Shown: in pieces, positions 26,401-35,484 of the stretch
Layout of the letters: each line of letters begins with the position of its first letter
Numbering within the stretch: position 1 is the first letter of the stretch
Source: Eudromia elegans
Taxonomy: Eukaryota > Chordata > Aves > Tinamiformes > Tinamidae
Direction: 5' to 3'
Length of the DNA stretch: 64,000 nt
Assembly (NCBI GenBank): GCA_003342815.1
Contig: PTEX01000006.1
Coordinates: 1,619,338 to 1,683,337 of the forward strand
The notes under the pieces: generated by a model
The model's database searches: none
Seen by the model: the letters and a program-made list of their open reading frames with translations, nothing else
Told to the model about the DNA's origin: nothing
Position numbers and translations under genes: made by a program

Positions 26401-29400
26401 GCTTTTAGTCTCTGGCAGCCTTATAGACAAAACTCCTCTGCTTCCAGGAAAAAAGGTTCCTGCAGCAGCAGTGATTAAACGATTCTTCTGCTTCCTGATC
26501 CATGCAATGTGAGGGATGTCCACATCCTGTGGCTGTGCTGCCCTTCCTCTCCAGTCAGGCAGGACAGGGACTATCTTTGTCCTGGTCTAGAAATCCTCTC
26601 CTGGAGTGAAACTCTGCACAGGAAAAAGGCAAATAATGGAGTATTCCCCCAATTTGCTGCCAGGCTATTGCTGTCACCTACATGACAAAGAGCACCAGCT
26701 TGAGAATATGTCTCCCTGTTTTAATTTAGCTATGAAAATGAAGCAAGAAGCTTTCTGCAGCGCAACGACTGGCCGATCTGCAGCAGCCTACGAGTCCTTG
26801 AGAACTGCTGCATCCTCAGGTTAGCAAAGAGACCTTTGTAGCGAATTCAGTGTCTGTTGTCTGCTCTTTCTCTCTCCTTGCTGTGGGGTCAGCCTCGCCT
26901 CCAGCTGGGTCTGATCGTAGGTCTGAGTGCGCTCAGTGAACCCCATCAGAGCCCCACGTTCACCACGGTGCAATGGGGAGGCTCTTCTGATGTTGCCAAT
27001 GCTGCCACGTGCCATGACGAGGCTTCCTTCCATCCTCGGACTCTCCCCCACTGGGAAATCCTGATAAATGTTGCACTGAGGTTCATGCACTCGCATGCTT
27101 CAGGGCTTTGCTGTGTGAAATCCTGCCAAACATGCCAAGCTTTCCGCGGGGCTTGCAAGGGAGAAAACAAGGTCGCTTCTGTTTTTCCTGTGTAAGATTA
27201 TCTGGGGTCTCTGGAGCCAGCAAAGTGCCCGAGTCGAGCATACGCACGGTGCTTACTTGACACTGAAGCTCTGCTTTGGGCCTGGATGGCTATTTCGCCT
27301 GTGATACGTGCATGCTGCTAATGCTGGACCTAGGATGGAGAATTTTTGAGCCCCTTTTATGTAATTCTTTATAATCATACTGGGAATGAAGCTTTTCCAG
27401 AGTGCAATGTCTGCCTTCAGACTGGTGAATGTGTTAGCTAGGATTTGCAGGTTTGCAGCCTGTTCTACTGGAATACAACCTTTCCTCTTGTATTCATGGG
27501 GTGTCAAGGGCTCTAGACAGCCTCTGTTTATCAGGGGATTGAGTCCCTGAGCTAGCCTTGCACCTGAGCGTGTGCCTCTCCAAATAGCTAGGCAGTCACG
27601 TTGGCTGCAGTATGATTGATTGTATTGAATGTATTGATCTGATCTGGAAGCACAGCCTGACTTGAGCTGGGTTTTTTTGGTTTTTTATTCTATTTCATTT
27701 CCATTTTTTGTTCAGAGTTGTCTGGCATAAGCTAATATGCATCTGCAGTGCCAGCACTGATCAGGATGCTAAGGTAAAAGGATTTCTAGAACGTCTGGAA
27801 TACAAGATTGTAGAACAGCTTCTGCAGAAAATCACATCTAAGGTCAAGGTAGGAGAGACCCGTGTTAACACTGATTACTTTTAATGGTGTTGGAAAGGTG
27901 TCCACTTCATCCTCATGTCCTGATTTAGAAAGGATGAAACCATAGTTTTAACTTCAAGCTCTAAATTCCCTTTTACCTTGCCCTGAAACTGCATGTTGAC
28001 AGCTTCATCCTTTCCAGTTTTCGGAATCCCAATTCCAGTTTGCTGTTATGCTAAAAATGGGCAACCTGTGCTGCCCCTGGGGAGCTAGATCCCAAGGGCT
28101 GAACATCAGTGGTACCTGTTCCTGCCCAATGGCTGGGCATCTTCTCAGGGGTGGTGATAACTCACAGAGACCAAGGCTGGAGCGAGTAGTCAGGATTCAG
28201 AGAAGGTGGACCAGGAATTTATCTTTCACTTGGTGTAAATTCCTGTCCCTTCACACTTTCTAATGTCAAATGCTTAGCTCCAATACCTATCTTCATTTCC
28301 TGGCCTTCCTATCTAGATAACAAAGAAGTGCAGATGTCTAATGCCATGTGATGTTATATGTTCCCTTGGGGAGCTCCCCAGAGCATTCCCAGAGCATCAT
28401 CATTGCATGGGTTTACTCAAACATGCTGAAGTCAGCAGAGGAAAAATAACTAAGGGAACACTGGCAGTACCATTCTTTGAATAAAGGCACAGGATGCTGC
28501 TGCTTGTTAAAGAGTCTTTGAAAGCAAAATAGAAGAGCAAATGCACTATAATCTATGTCTGCAGCCTGTATGAGATGTCCAGATATTCATCAGTTGGTTC
28601 TGTCTGTCCCTTTCTTCAGAGAACACTGAAGGATCACTTCAAAAAATGTGACAGTGGTTTAGGCCACATCCTAGAGTCTTTAAAGCAAAACCTTTTGGCA
28701 TTTGAAGGGAAAAATACAGCCACGTATGAGGTAAGAAATAAATAAGAAGGTAAGAATCACAGAATCATGTAAGGGTTGAAGTTGGAAGGGACCTCCAGAG
28801 ACCAGCTCATCCAACTCTTCTGCTTAAGCAGGGCCACCCCGAGCGCATTGCACAGGGCCTTGTCTAGACACATGTTGAATAACTCCAAGGATGGAGACTC
28901 CATAAACTCTCTGAACTGCCTGTTCCCATTCTCTGCAGAGCTACTTTCCAGCAGGGCAGCCTCCAACCTGTCCTGGTGCGTGAGGTTGTTCCTCCCCGTG
29001 TACAGGACCCTGCACTTCTCTTTATTGCATTTCATGAGGTTCCTCTCTGCCCATCTCTGCAGCCTGCCCAGGTCTCTCTGAAACTGGTGCCCCAGTTTCG
29101 TATCAACAGCAGACTTGCTGAGGGTGCACCCTGTCCTCCATCCAGGTCACTCATGGATAAATTGAACAGTATTGGCCCAGTATTGAGCCTTGGGGGGAAC
29201 ACCACTAACTACAGGCCTGTACCTAGACTTTGTGCTAGTCATCACAACCCTCTGAGCTCTGTCATTCAGCCACTTCCCAGTCCACCTCACTGTTCACTCC
29301 TCTAGCCTGCATTTCCTGAGCTTGCCTCAGGAATGAGGCAATACGAGCATGCTAGGGGAAGCAGTGTTGAGAGCCTTACTGAAACAAGATATTATTCAGG

Positions 29401-32400
29401 AAATCACTAAAACAAGTCCTTGAATATCTGGATCACATAGCATTTTAATATTAATCCAAACTACCATCTTGTCTGTCACTGGAATGGCTTTTAAAGATCT
29501 AATCGTTAATACCAAGTTCCATAGAACTGAATATCTGCCTCACTGGGACAGCTAGGAGCTTTGCTGTACTGTCAGCAGAGAAACCAAGAAATGAAGGAAT
29601 AAGGACACTGAGTGGATCTCTCAATTACAGAGGGAGAACATTGGGCTGTCTGTGATACTGCCCTGACCCAACACACTTATACTGGGAATCCTCTCTGTTT
29701 CTAACATGCCTCAGTCTCACATTGGGTGTGTTGTTGTTACCTGTGCTCTGTATGTCCCACTGAGTACTGGGCTCTCTTTCTCTTAGCCTCACAGGTCTGC
29801 AAGGATTTTGTCAGTGCTGATTTTAATTAACATTTAATTAACACGGGCAAATCTGGAAAAAGTAATGGAACAGAAAAACCAGGAGCTATTCTGCTGCTGT
29901 TCAGCGCCTGTCACCGGACATCATGTCACATTAGTGCTGGGGCAAGCAGAAACTCGGTGGCAGAGCACTACATGAGAACTGTCTGTCTCCTGCTTTGTCT
30001 GTTTTGGACAGGGCTGGGGATTTCCTGTACCTTTGGACTGCAGCCTAAAACTGCTCTGATTCAAACGCTGATGAAAATGTGTTTTCTGTGCGGTGGCCCC
30101 TCTTCCCTCAGGGAGGCTTGTTCCCTCTCTCCCTCCCCGTCAGGCACTGCATGGTGTCAGCACTGAGGGCCTTCAGCAGGTTGTGGAGTCTTGGAAATGC
30201 CCAGACAGCTCTTTCTGGGCCCAGTCACAACCATGTGGCCAAGGGTTCAGCCCTGGGATGTGCTAGACGGCGTGTCCCAGCTAGGCTGGGTCTTGCTTTG
30301 CCTATAGCCCAAGCCATCCCCAAGCTACGTGGTTGGCTGGTTGTGGCTAAGCCAAGTCTTACTTTGCTGCTCAGGAGGGTGTAACCTGTGGCAAAGTTAA
30401 CTGGTGCTACTGCTTTATTGGATGTCTCCCCTCCTATTATCAATGTCCAAGTCACCCCCATACAGCTTGGAGGTACTCCATGTGTTAGACAAGGCGTTTT
30501 AAAGGGACAGAGAAGGGAGATACCCTACCTATGCTGGCCAGAGTCCTAGGCCAGGCCTGGTCCTTTTAATGTGGAAAGTACATTGGGCTTTTTTGCTCTG
30601 GAACAGGTTCTTGTCAAGGCTGTCAGTGACATCATTGCTAAGGAATATGTGCAGGCTCTTCTGACCATTTCCAGGAAACCATCTTCTGCACAGAGGAGGA
30701 AGATTGTCAGCAGGATAGAAGAAGATCACAGGATGCTGCAGACCATCATTACAGAATGCCTAGTAAGTCTTTGATGTGGTTATGCCTGTACTCTACATTA
30801 TTAAGAGCAGTACCAAATGAGGAAAAGGTTCAGAAAACAATAGACTTGAGAGGTCACATCACAGTGGTATCCAGCTTCACAGAAATGAAAATCCGATGTG
30901 CTGGAAGACAGCCCTTCCAATCTGCCAGAAGCTGTTATTTTATATTTTTGAAATGTGTGAATGGAGGAGGCAGGATTCACACTCCTGCCACTGAAATAAG
31001 AAGAGGCGTGCTCTTCTAAGCTGGGAAGACAGCTTTGAAACTGTCAGCTTCTCGAGAAGAGCCTTCTGTACCTTGGTGTGACAGAGAGGAAGGGCCATCC
31101 TAGGAGCTAATATTGGCCCAGTGTTTTCCCTGGAACCTCTGTTGAACTCTTGGCACCATGGCCCCTTCCAGGGCTATGAACCAGCTGGCTCCAGCTGGCC
31201 CCTGTTATCCCCATAGGCCCTTCCTGGTCTGCAGGCTGGAGGCTGCCACCACCCCAGCCCCGTGGAGAGCTGGCTGGGCCATGAGTCAGAGCCATTTCCG
31301 CGCATTATAGGGCTTGCCATGAGGGTGGAAGCCCATTGGTGATGTTGTGGTTGGTCATGCTTGTGTGGAGGAGTGAGTCTTCATGAGGAGGTAAACACCT
31401 CCCACAGTTATGGGATAGACTGAAAGGAGAGCCACACCATTGAAGAAAACTTGGGTAAAAATGCTAGGCCTGATTTGCAGAAGCAATTTTGGAAGCTTTG
31501 GAAGGCCTCTTTACTTAATTCATAATCCCGTGCAATTGGCAATTACACAAATGGTGTCTGTGGATGGCACCGCACCGTTGCACGATTTCCTTGGTTATCC
31601 AAGGGCAAGGACTGCCCCGTGAACAGCCCATCCTGCAGCCACACGATGGGCTCCGTCACGGCCGCCTTTGCAAACACGGGCTGTGAGTGCCTGTACGCGG
31701 GTTGTCTTGGGCATTACTGTAGTGATTGGAAAGATTGCCTGGCCTGTGAGGCAGGATCCTCTCATATGACACAGCAGATAGAAACCTTAGCTTTATTGGT
31801 TTTAATCATTTCACAGATTTGAGTCATTCCCATGAATGTGCATCTTGTGCATTTAAGTGCTTGCTATTAGAAATCTATTTTCTCCCAGGACAGACTTCCT
31901 GTAAGTTAGTTGTCAGTAAATCTGACTGTCCAAAGTATAAAATGAGGTACAAATCATCATCACTAGACTCCTCCTAAAATCTCTTGTACCTTGCAACTCA
32001 CCCACTACTTTCATGGTGGAAAGACTGAAGTTCTCCCTGCTTTCAGGTGAAGGCTGGCCTCTCCTGGAGTGATCGGTCACAGACACCTCGATGCTTTGAG
32101 GCATCGGGCCATCAGGAATAGCAGGAGGAGTCTCTAATTTTTAAATTTTCAGCTTATCAGTAATGCTGTGCTCAGCATCACCTTTGGATGGAAAAATGCA
32201 AAGCAAGTCAAATTTATAGTGTGAATGAGATATGGGAAATGTTATTGAACTCTCCATGATACTTTGGTGGAAAAGCCTAATCTGTCCTGTTCCCCTTGTG
32301 TGCCCGCTCTCTTCTCATTCTTACTTGATGTGTGAGCACTGGAAACCGTGAGGAGGGAATGCTAAGCAATTTGCAGGGGACAGCCTCAAGTGAGGTACAT

Positions 32401-35400
32401 GGTTATGCATGCAAAATGTGTACTGTGCTGCAGACTGAATTTATGGTGCAGTTTGTGCACAGGCTGCACCCACTCCCTGCCCTGCTCTGTCCTCTGTCCA
32501 GCCTCTCCTCCTGTCAGTCTCTTCTCAAAATGCATGTGGAAACACCTTGATTCTCTCTTAAAAGCAGTAAAACGTCAAAGGCAGCTGGGCACAGCTGACA
32601 AAACAACTCTTGTTTGTTCCTTCAGATTGCAGACCGTTTACCTTAGACCTTTCCTGACTATACAGCGCTTAGCAAAATCTGGCACCTTCTAGTTAATTAA
32701 CATTTACTTTGCGAGCTTGCCAAGCATGAGGTCTTGCAGTATTAATGTGCAGGGAGCAGAGTACAGCTTGCTCAGTGTGCAGAGCTAGACACGCCGAGTG
32801 CCTGCAGTGCGGAGGAAGAGAGAGAAGGCTGTCTTTGAGCATTACTATTATTTTTAATTTATGTCCAATGCGGAGATGAGCTGAAGCGAGAAGCCAGCCT
32901 GCTGTTTCGAACGCCCTGTGGAGCTCAGGGGAACCTGGGCTTCTCCTGACCTAGTTTGACAGCCTGTTCTCCAGGTTTGCTTTGTCACAGGATCTCTGTT
33001 GACGTGATGGCATCAATAATTCAGACTAGCAATTTAACTGCATTACCACACCAGCAAAAATGTGAGCAAGATCTGAAGCTCTGTCTTGGCAGTTCATCCG
33101 CCGCCTTCTTTCCCCAGCTTTTAAAAAATCCTGCGTATTTCTTGCTAGCTTTGTGAAGCTTTACCCCGTGATGTGGTTTAGTTTAGAGGGAGCTGATCAT
33201 ATACAGCATCTACCAGCCATGCTGATGTCCTCCCAGGCTCCAGCCCTGCCTCTTCTCATTATTCAGCTTCAGGATATGTGTCCCTTCACCTTGTCCCGCA
33301 GGTCACCTGTCTGTCCCTGGGCTGCTCCATGGCTGCAGGAACGCTGCCAGCCAGCATGGCTTGGTTTCACAGAGGCACAGGGAATGCTGCTTGTATGAGA
33401 AGGGAAATCACTTCCCAAAGAGCAGAACGGCGTTTCAGAGGAGGGATATGTTGGGGAGGGCCCATTTCACTAAAGGAAACACAGGAAGGGGTTCTGAACT
33501 GTGCACGGTAGTAGCTGCTGAGCTGCCCTGCAAGCAGACTGGTTGCATTCCATTTCTTTTCTCTTACCTTGCAGGGAAGACGTGCTCCTCTGCATGCTCA
33601 TGCAGTGCTGCAGAGCTGCTGCCATGCACAGTGAGCAGCTCATCTCTTAACATTATCTTCTGCTTCCTTTGCCCTGAATACATCTTTTCTTCTATCCCCA
33701 GGGTCCTAAAGCAGATTTCCCCAGGGATCCAATAAAAGCAGTCTTAGAGCTTATTCAAACTACTGATCCTGAGGGAATGAAAATAGCCCTAATGCCTATT
33801 CTCGGAGAATTTCCTAATCTAAGGTAAGAAGTTTTGCTTGTTTGACTTATGTAGTTCCTTACCTGCTTATTTGTCATTAAAAGGCCCATAGCAATATTAG
33901 GCCTGTGATATTTTCTCTTTGCCCAAGCAGGACCAAGCACAGTGCTTATGGTTCAATATACTGAATGTAGATATAAATGTACGTGATTTATGTCAGTAAC
34001 CAGTGGAGCTGAATGTCTCATTCATGAAAGTGGAGGATAGAGGGGATGTGTCTCAGGAAAGTAGGGATGCTATGGAAAAATACTACTTGAATGGACATTT
34101 TATAGGCTGCACTGATGCATTTTGCAGCACAGACACAGATGGGCCACCCTAGGCAAGCACTTGGCTCTTTGTTTTAATACTTGACCAATGCTTCAATGTA
34201 GATCTTCCACGTACAGCTATTTGCCAGTAACCCCAGGTGTACTCAGGAAGACATTTACACTTCTGTTTGTCACTGGAAGCTGATAAAAGAAAGGAAAGTC
34301 AACTTTAATTTAGGAAAATGTTATTTGAGCTAGCTGCATTTGTTTCAGAACCTGCTGCTTATTACTGCTCTCTTTTGCTCTGAAGCCTTTTGCTCGTGAC
34401 TGCATGTTTTCAAGTTAACGTGATTACACTGTAGGGCTCTTTGTCACAGGATGTTGTGACAGGCCAAGAAGAGTGAATAGCTTCAAATGGGGACCAGATA
34501 ATTGTGGTAGATATTTGTCTTAGTGGCTATTCAACATGACAGTTCCAGCTAAGGAAGACACTAAACTGCACACTGCCAGAAGACAAAAAAACCCCCACAA
34601 AGATCATGTTATGCTTGCCTTGGTTCTTATATGCTTTCCCTAAGCATTTTGTACTTTTGAAGACACAGCACGGAACTAAAAAGAGACTTATATGATGCAG
34701 CATAGCGGGTCTATGCTCTTACTTTATATGTGCATGCACATAGGAAATACTCAGGAAAATGCTGTTTTGAAGTAGGAGGAGGTCTGAGGAGGTCATCCTG
34801 GTTTGAGTGGATGCATTGTTTTTGATTTCAATAGATTCCCAAATGCTTAAAGCTATGTTTGGCTTGGATACATTTGCTGTCTTTGTTAAACAGACTAATA
34901 AGCTGCGGCCCCGCTCAGCAGAGCAATGCTATGTAGAGCAGAAAGACTGAAACCTTCCAGATAACCAAGAAGTAACTCCATCTGAGGGTGGAAAAGATGT
35001 CAAAAATGCTTTTGAGCAATTAAATCACCCCCCGAAACAGCATGACAGATGCCAACCTTTTTCTAGGAGAGGAAGGTTTTGGTGGATTTGTTGGGATGCT
35101 GTATGCCCTGGGACCCTTTAGCTTGGTTGGAGCACATGCTGCGACCACAGCTCTTGGATACGACCTCCTTGTTGTTAGGTGTCCAAAGGCTGTTGAAAAG
35201 CAGTTTGACAGCTTCCAGACTTTGGTTTGGCCCAGTCAAACCGTGTCCTAGAAAGCAAGCTTTTCCCCTTGACTTTCCTACTGATCTATCATCTGATCCT
35301 CTTGGAAAGGAAAGAACATCTGAATGTCATGCTGGACCTCAAAGACTCGCTTAGACGAGAAGACAGAAGTGCTCTCTTGAAGACATTTAATGATAATTAT

Positions 35401-35484
35401 GAGGAAACAAGAACAAACTTGCTTTTTGAAGATATAGACGTTAAGCCTAGGACAATTGGACTCTGTTGCTGCTTCTGTTGTTAG
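17130..35484 (+). CDS. TNFAIP2: TNFAIP2-like (M-Sec/Sec6 family) gene, 12 coding exons
   Basis: Coding exons are 17130-17418, 18780-19374, 21194-21293, 21597-21647, 24392-24472, 25624-25724, 26730-26819, 27716-27848, 28620-28730, 30607-30762, 33702-33823 and 35310-35484. Together they give 2,004 nt, or 667 residues plus TAG. Every junction is AG/GT and all phases agree. The product matches the Sec6 family (exocyst EXOC3, TNFAIP2, EXOC3L): a basic N-terminus (1-96), then a long helical body (about 97-640) that keeps the family landmarks, including the Trp-containing helix near 341 and the SFLQR segment near 413. Human TNFAIP2 is about 650 residues, so this copy looks complete. TNFAIP2 is a cytoplasmic, TNF-inducible protein that acts with RalA and the exocyst in membrane protrusion and tunnelling-nanotube formation; that role is inferred here from family membership. 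EXOC3L4, a neighbouring paralogue in mammals, cannot be excluded from sequence alone. Non-coding 5' exons and the promoter were not located. Confidence 0.85.
17419..18779 (+). other. Intron 1 of the TNFAIP2-like gene
   Basis: Begins gtaaac and ends ctattgcag. It contains a 122-codon open frame (17572-17940) that has no recognisable similarity and is probably chance. No repeat is recognised apart from a short T-run near 18,548-18,559. Confidence 0.7.
18780..19374 (+). CDS. TNFAIP2: TNFAIP2-like coding exon 2 (start of Sec6 body)
   Basis: The largest exon, residues 97-295. The acceptor is ctattgcag and the donor is aag|gtatgt. It completes the split Glu codon left by exon 1 and begins with the family motif in which a short helix of the type IHGFIEQGKFFEAC precedes the helical body. 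It continues through an SFLPRLEHKSGLFKEAG-type segment to LLVYEW, which aligns with the LLLW segment of human TNFAIP2. It ends two nucleotides into a codon. A large early exon carrying this region is usual for TNFAIP2/EXOC3L genes. Confidence 0.9.
19375..21193 (+). other. Intron 2 of the TNFAIP2-like gene
   Basis: Carries an antisense CR1 fragment near its 5' end (19497-19683) and an AT-rich stretch (about 20,490-20,545) with repeated 'tattctaacaat' units. The pyrimidine tract before exon 3 is modest. Confidence 0.7.
19497..19683 (-). mobile_element. CR1 LINE 3' fragment, antisense
   Basis: On the + strand this reads aatcacagaatcatagaatgg, then the ggaagggacctgtagaggtcat and ctagtccaacccc blocks, which is the reverse complement of the CR1 3' end. 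It continues through 'gatctccagagaaggagactcca' to 'cctgttccagtgctctg', where it is truncated. It lies about 120 nt downstream of the exon 2 donor, in antisense to the host gene. Confidence 0.93.
21194..21293 (+). CDS. TNFAIP2: TNFAIP2-like coding exon 3
   Basis: Residues 295-328. The acceptor is tctgtctgcag and the donor is cag|gtgaga. The first base completes a Ser codon left open by exon 2, and the exon ends in phase 0. The peptide includes LLGPSQTPHAQCLVW followed by KMEEKLLAITQ, which fits the loop and following helix between LLLW and the Trp helix of the family. The chosen frame is the only one that keeps phase with exon 2. Confidence 0.8.
21597..21647 (+). CDS. TNFAIP2: TNFAIP2-like micro-exon 4 (17 codons)
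   Basis: A 51-nt exon in phase 0 on both sides (acceptor taatcag, donor cag|gtagcc). It encodes TSEALTKMIQEPWASKQ, residues 329-345. The Leu...Trp spacing matches the helix of EXOC3/TNFAIP2 that ends in a conserved Trp, so including it improves the family match. It could be skipped without a frameshift. An alternative acceptor 18 nt upstream (tgtggag) would add six in-frame residues. Confidence 0.65.
21966..21977. promoter_or_regulatory. NF-kB-type motif GGGGAAATTCCC in intron 4
   Basis: A near-palindromic site containing a perfect GGGRNWYYCC match. It is 248 nt from a second match at 22214-22223. TNFAIP2 is a known TNF/NF-kB-responsive gene, so an intronic enhancer is plausible. Such motifs also occur by chance at about one per 8 kb counting both strands. 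Confidence 0.3.
22214..22223. promoter_or_regulatory. NF-kB-type motif GGGATTTTCC in intron 4
   Basis: A perfect GGGRNWYYCC match embedded in the partial palindrome atagggattttcctat, close to the other intron 4 motif. Function is inferred only from the motif and the known regulation of the family. Confidence 0.3.
24392..24472 (+). CDS. TNFAIP2: TNFAIP2-like coding exon 5
   Basis: An 81-nt exon, phase 0 to phase 0, residues 346-372, ending ARSAVIQ, which aligns with the IDIIQ end of the equivalent human exon. It is preceded by a very long pyrimidine tract (24347-24380). The acceptor AG is 24390-24391 and the donor is cag|gtaaat. Confidence 0.8.
24473..25623 (+). other. Intron 5 of the TNFAIP2-like gene
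   Basis: GC content rises toward exon 6. Several long open frames on both strands (for example 24822-25238) reflect low stop-codon density in GC-rich DNA and show no recognisable family. Confidence 0.6.
25624..25724 (+). CDS. TNFAIP2: TNFAIP2-like coding exon 6
   Basis: Residues 373-405 plus two nucleotides. The acceptor is gaaatgtgcag and the donor is cag|gtagga. The peptide ends in LQESLAFLHR-type sequence, matching the family helix that leads into the 'ELPAFLRSY' region of human TNFAIP2. The exon sits in a locally GC-rich, CpG-containing stretch (about 25,500-25,830). Confidence 0.85.
25725..26729 (+). other. Intron 6 of the TNFAIP2-like gene
   Basis: The GC-rich 5' part changes abruptly to AT-rich sequence at about 26,185-26,300. 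Nothing else is recognised. Confidence 0.6.
26730..26819 (+). CDS. TNFAIP2: TNFAIP2-like coding exon 7
   Basis: Residues 406-435 plus two nucleotides. It contains YENEARSFLQR followed by CSSLRVLENCCIL, the most recognisable family signature (equivalent to the FLRSYQRAF...INNCLSFR stretch of human TNFAIP2). The acceptor is ttaatttag. The donor cag|gttagc is weaker than the other donors of the gene. Confidence 0.88.
26820..27715 (+). other. Intron 7 of the TNFAIP2-like gene
   Basis: Starts with the weak donor gttagc. No repeat or exon is recognised. It ends with a good T-rich tract before exon 8. Confidence 0.6.
27716..27848 (+). CDS. TNFAIP2: TNFAIP2-like coding exon 8
   Basis: Residues 436-480, phase 2 in and phase 0 out. 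The acceptor is tttttgttcag and the donor is aag|gtagga. The peptide begins RVVWHKLICI and continues with a charged helix (FLERLEYKIVEQLLQKI), as expected for the middle of the Sec6 fold. Confidence 0.88.
27849..28619 (+). other. Intron 8 of the TNFAIP2-like gene
   Basis: A short intron with consensus ends. Nothing further is recognised in it. Confidence 0.6.
28620..28730 (+). CDS. TNFAIP2: TNFAIP2-like coding exon 9
   Basis: A 111-nt exon in phase 0, residues 481-517 (TLKDHFKKCDSGLGHILESL onward). The acceptor is tttcttcag and the donor is gag|gtaaga. A second donor-like site (aag|gtaaga, GT at 28750-28751) lies 19 nt downstream, just before an antisense CR1 fragment. Its use would add an in-frame TAA. 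Confidence 0.88.
28731..30606 (+). other. Intron 9 of the TNFAIP2-like gene
   Basis: Begins gtaagaaataaataagaag and then a second gtaagaat, followed immediately by a long antisense CR1 fragment (28754-29392). The rest is unique sequence, including a kB-like GGGGATTTCC at 30016-30025. Confidence 0.65.
28754..29392 (-). mobile_element. CR1 LINE fragment, antisense, about 640 bp
   Basis: Starts (+ strand) aatcacagaatcatgtaagg with the ggaagggacctccagag block and proceeds through CR1 3' landmarks: 'ggatggagactccataaa', 'cctgcacttctctttattgc', 'tggataaattgaacagtat' and 'ggggggaacaccactaact'. It ends near 'gagccttactgaaacaaga'. This is a CR1 subfamily with a longer 3' region than the 19497 copy. 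It begins only 23 nt after the exon 9 donor. Confidence 0.9.
30607..30762 (+). CDS. TNFAIP2: TNFAIP2-like coding exon 10
   Basis: A 156-nt exon in phase 0, residues 518-569. It contains IIAKEYVQALLTI, matching the LVKEYIIQL helix of human TNFAIP2, then a basic segment (RKPSSAQRRKI) and DHRMLQTII. The acceptor is tctggaacag and the donor is cta|gtaagt. Confidence 0.9.
30763..33701 (+). other. Intron 10 of the TNFAIP2-like gene
   Basis: The largest intron (2.9 kb). No mobile element or exon is recognised. The open frames seen are short and without family similarity. Confidence 0.6.
33702..33823 (+). CDS. TNFAIP2: TNFAIP2-like coding exon 11
   Basis: Residues 570-609 plus two nucleotides. It contains DPIKAVLELIQTTDPEGMKI, the counterpart of the 'LAEIIRLQDPSAIKIEV' C-terminal helix pair of human TNFAIP2, and ends in EFPNL. 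The acceptor is tctatccccag and the donor is aag|gtaaga. Confidence 0.9.
33824..35309 (+). other. Intron 11 of the TNFAIP2-like gene
   Basis: No repeat is recognised. The pyrimidine tract for exon 12 lies at about 35,262-35,302, interrupted by the purines of the unusual cttggaaag acceptor. Confidence 0.6.
35310..35484 (+). CDS. TNFAIP2: TNFAIP2-like terminal coding exon 12 with Cys-rich tail
   Basis: Residues 610-667 and stop TAG (35482-35484). The acceptor cttggaaag has purines at -4 to -8, but it is the only choice that keeps the frame and gives RKEHLNVMLDLKDSL, aligned with the GHLSAILAIKGNL segment of human TNFAIP2. The tail ends GLCCCFCC, five Cys in the last six residues. Human TNFAIP2 ends without such a cluster. 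Lipidation is inference only. Confidence 0.88.
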
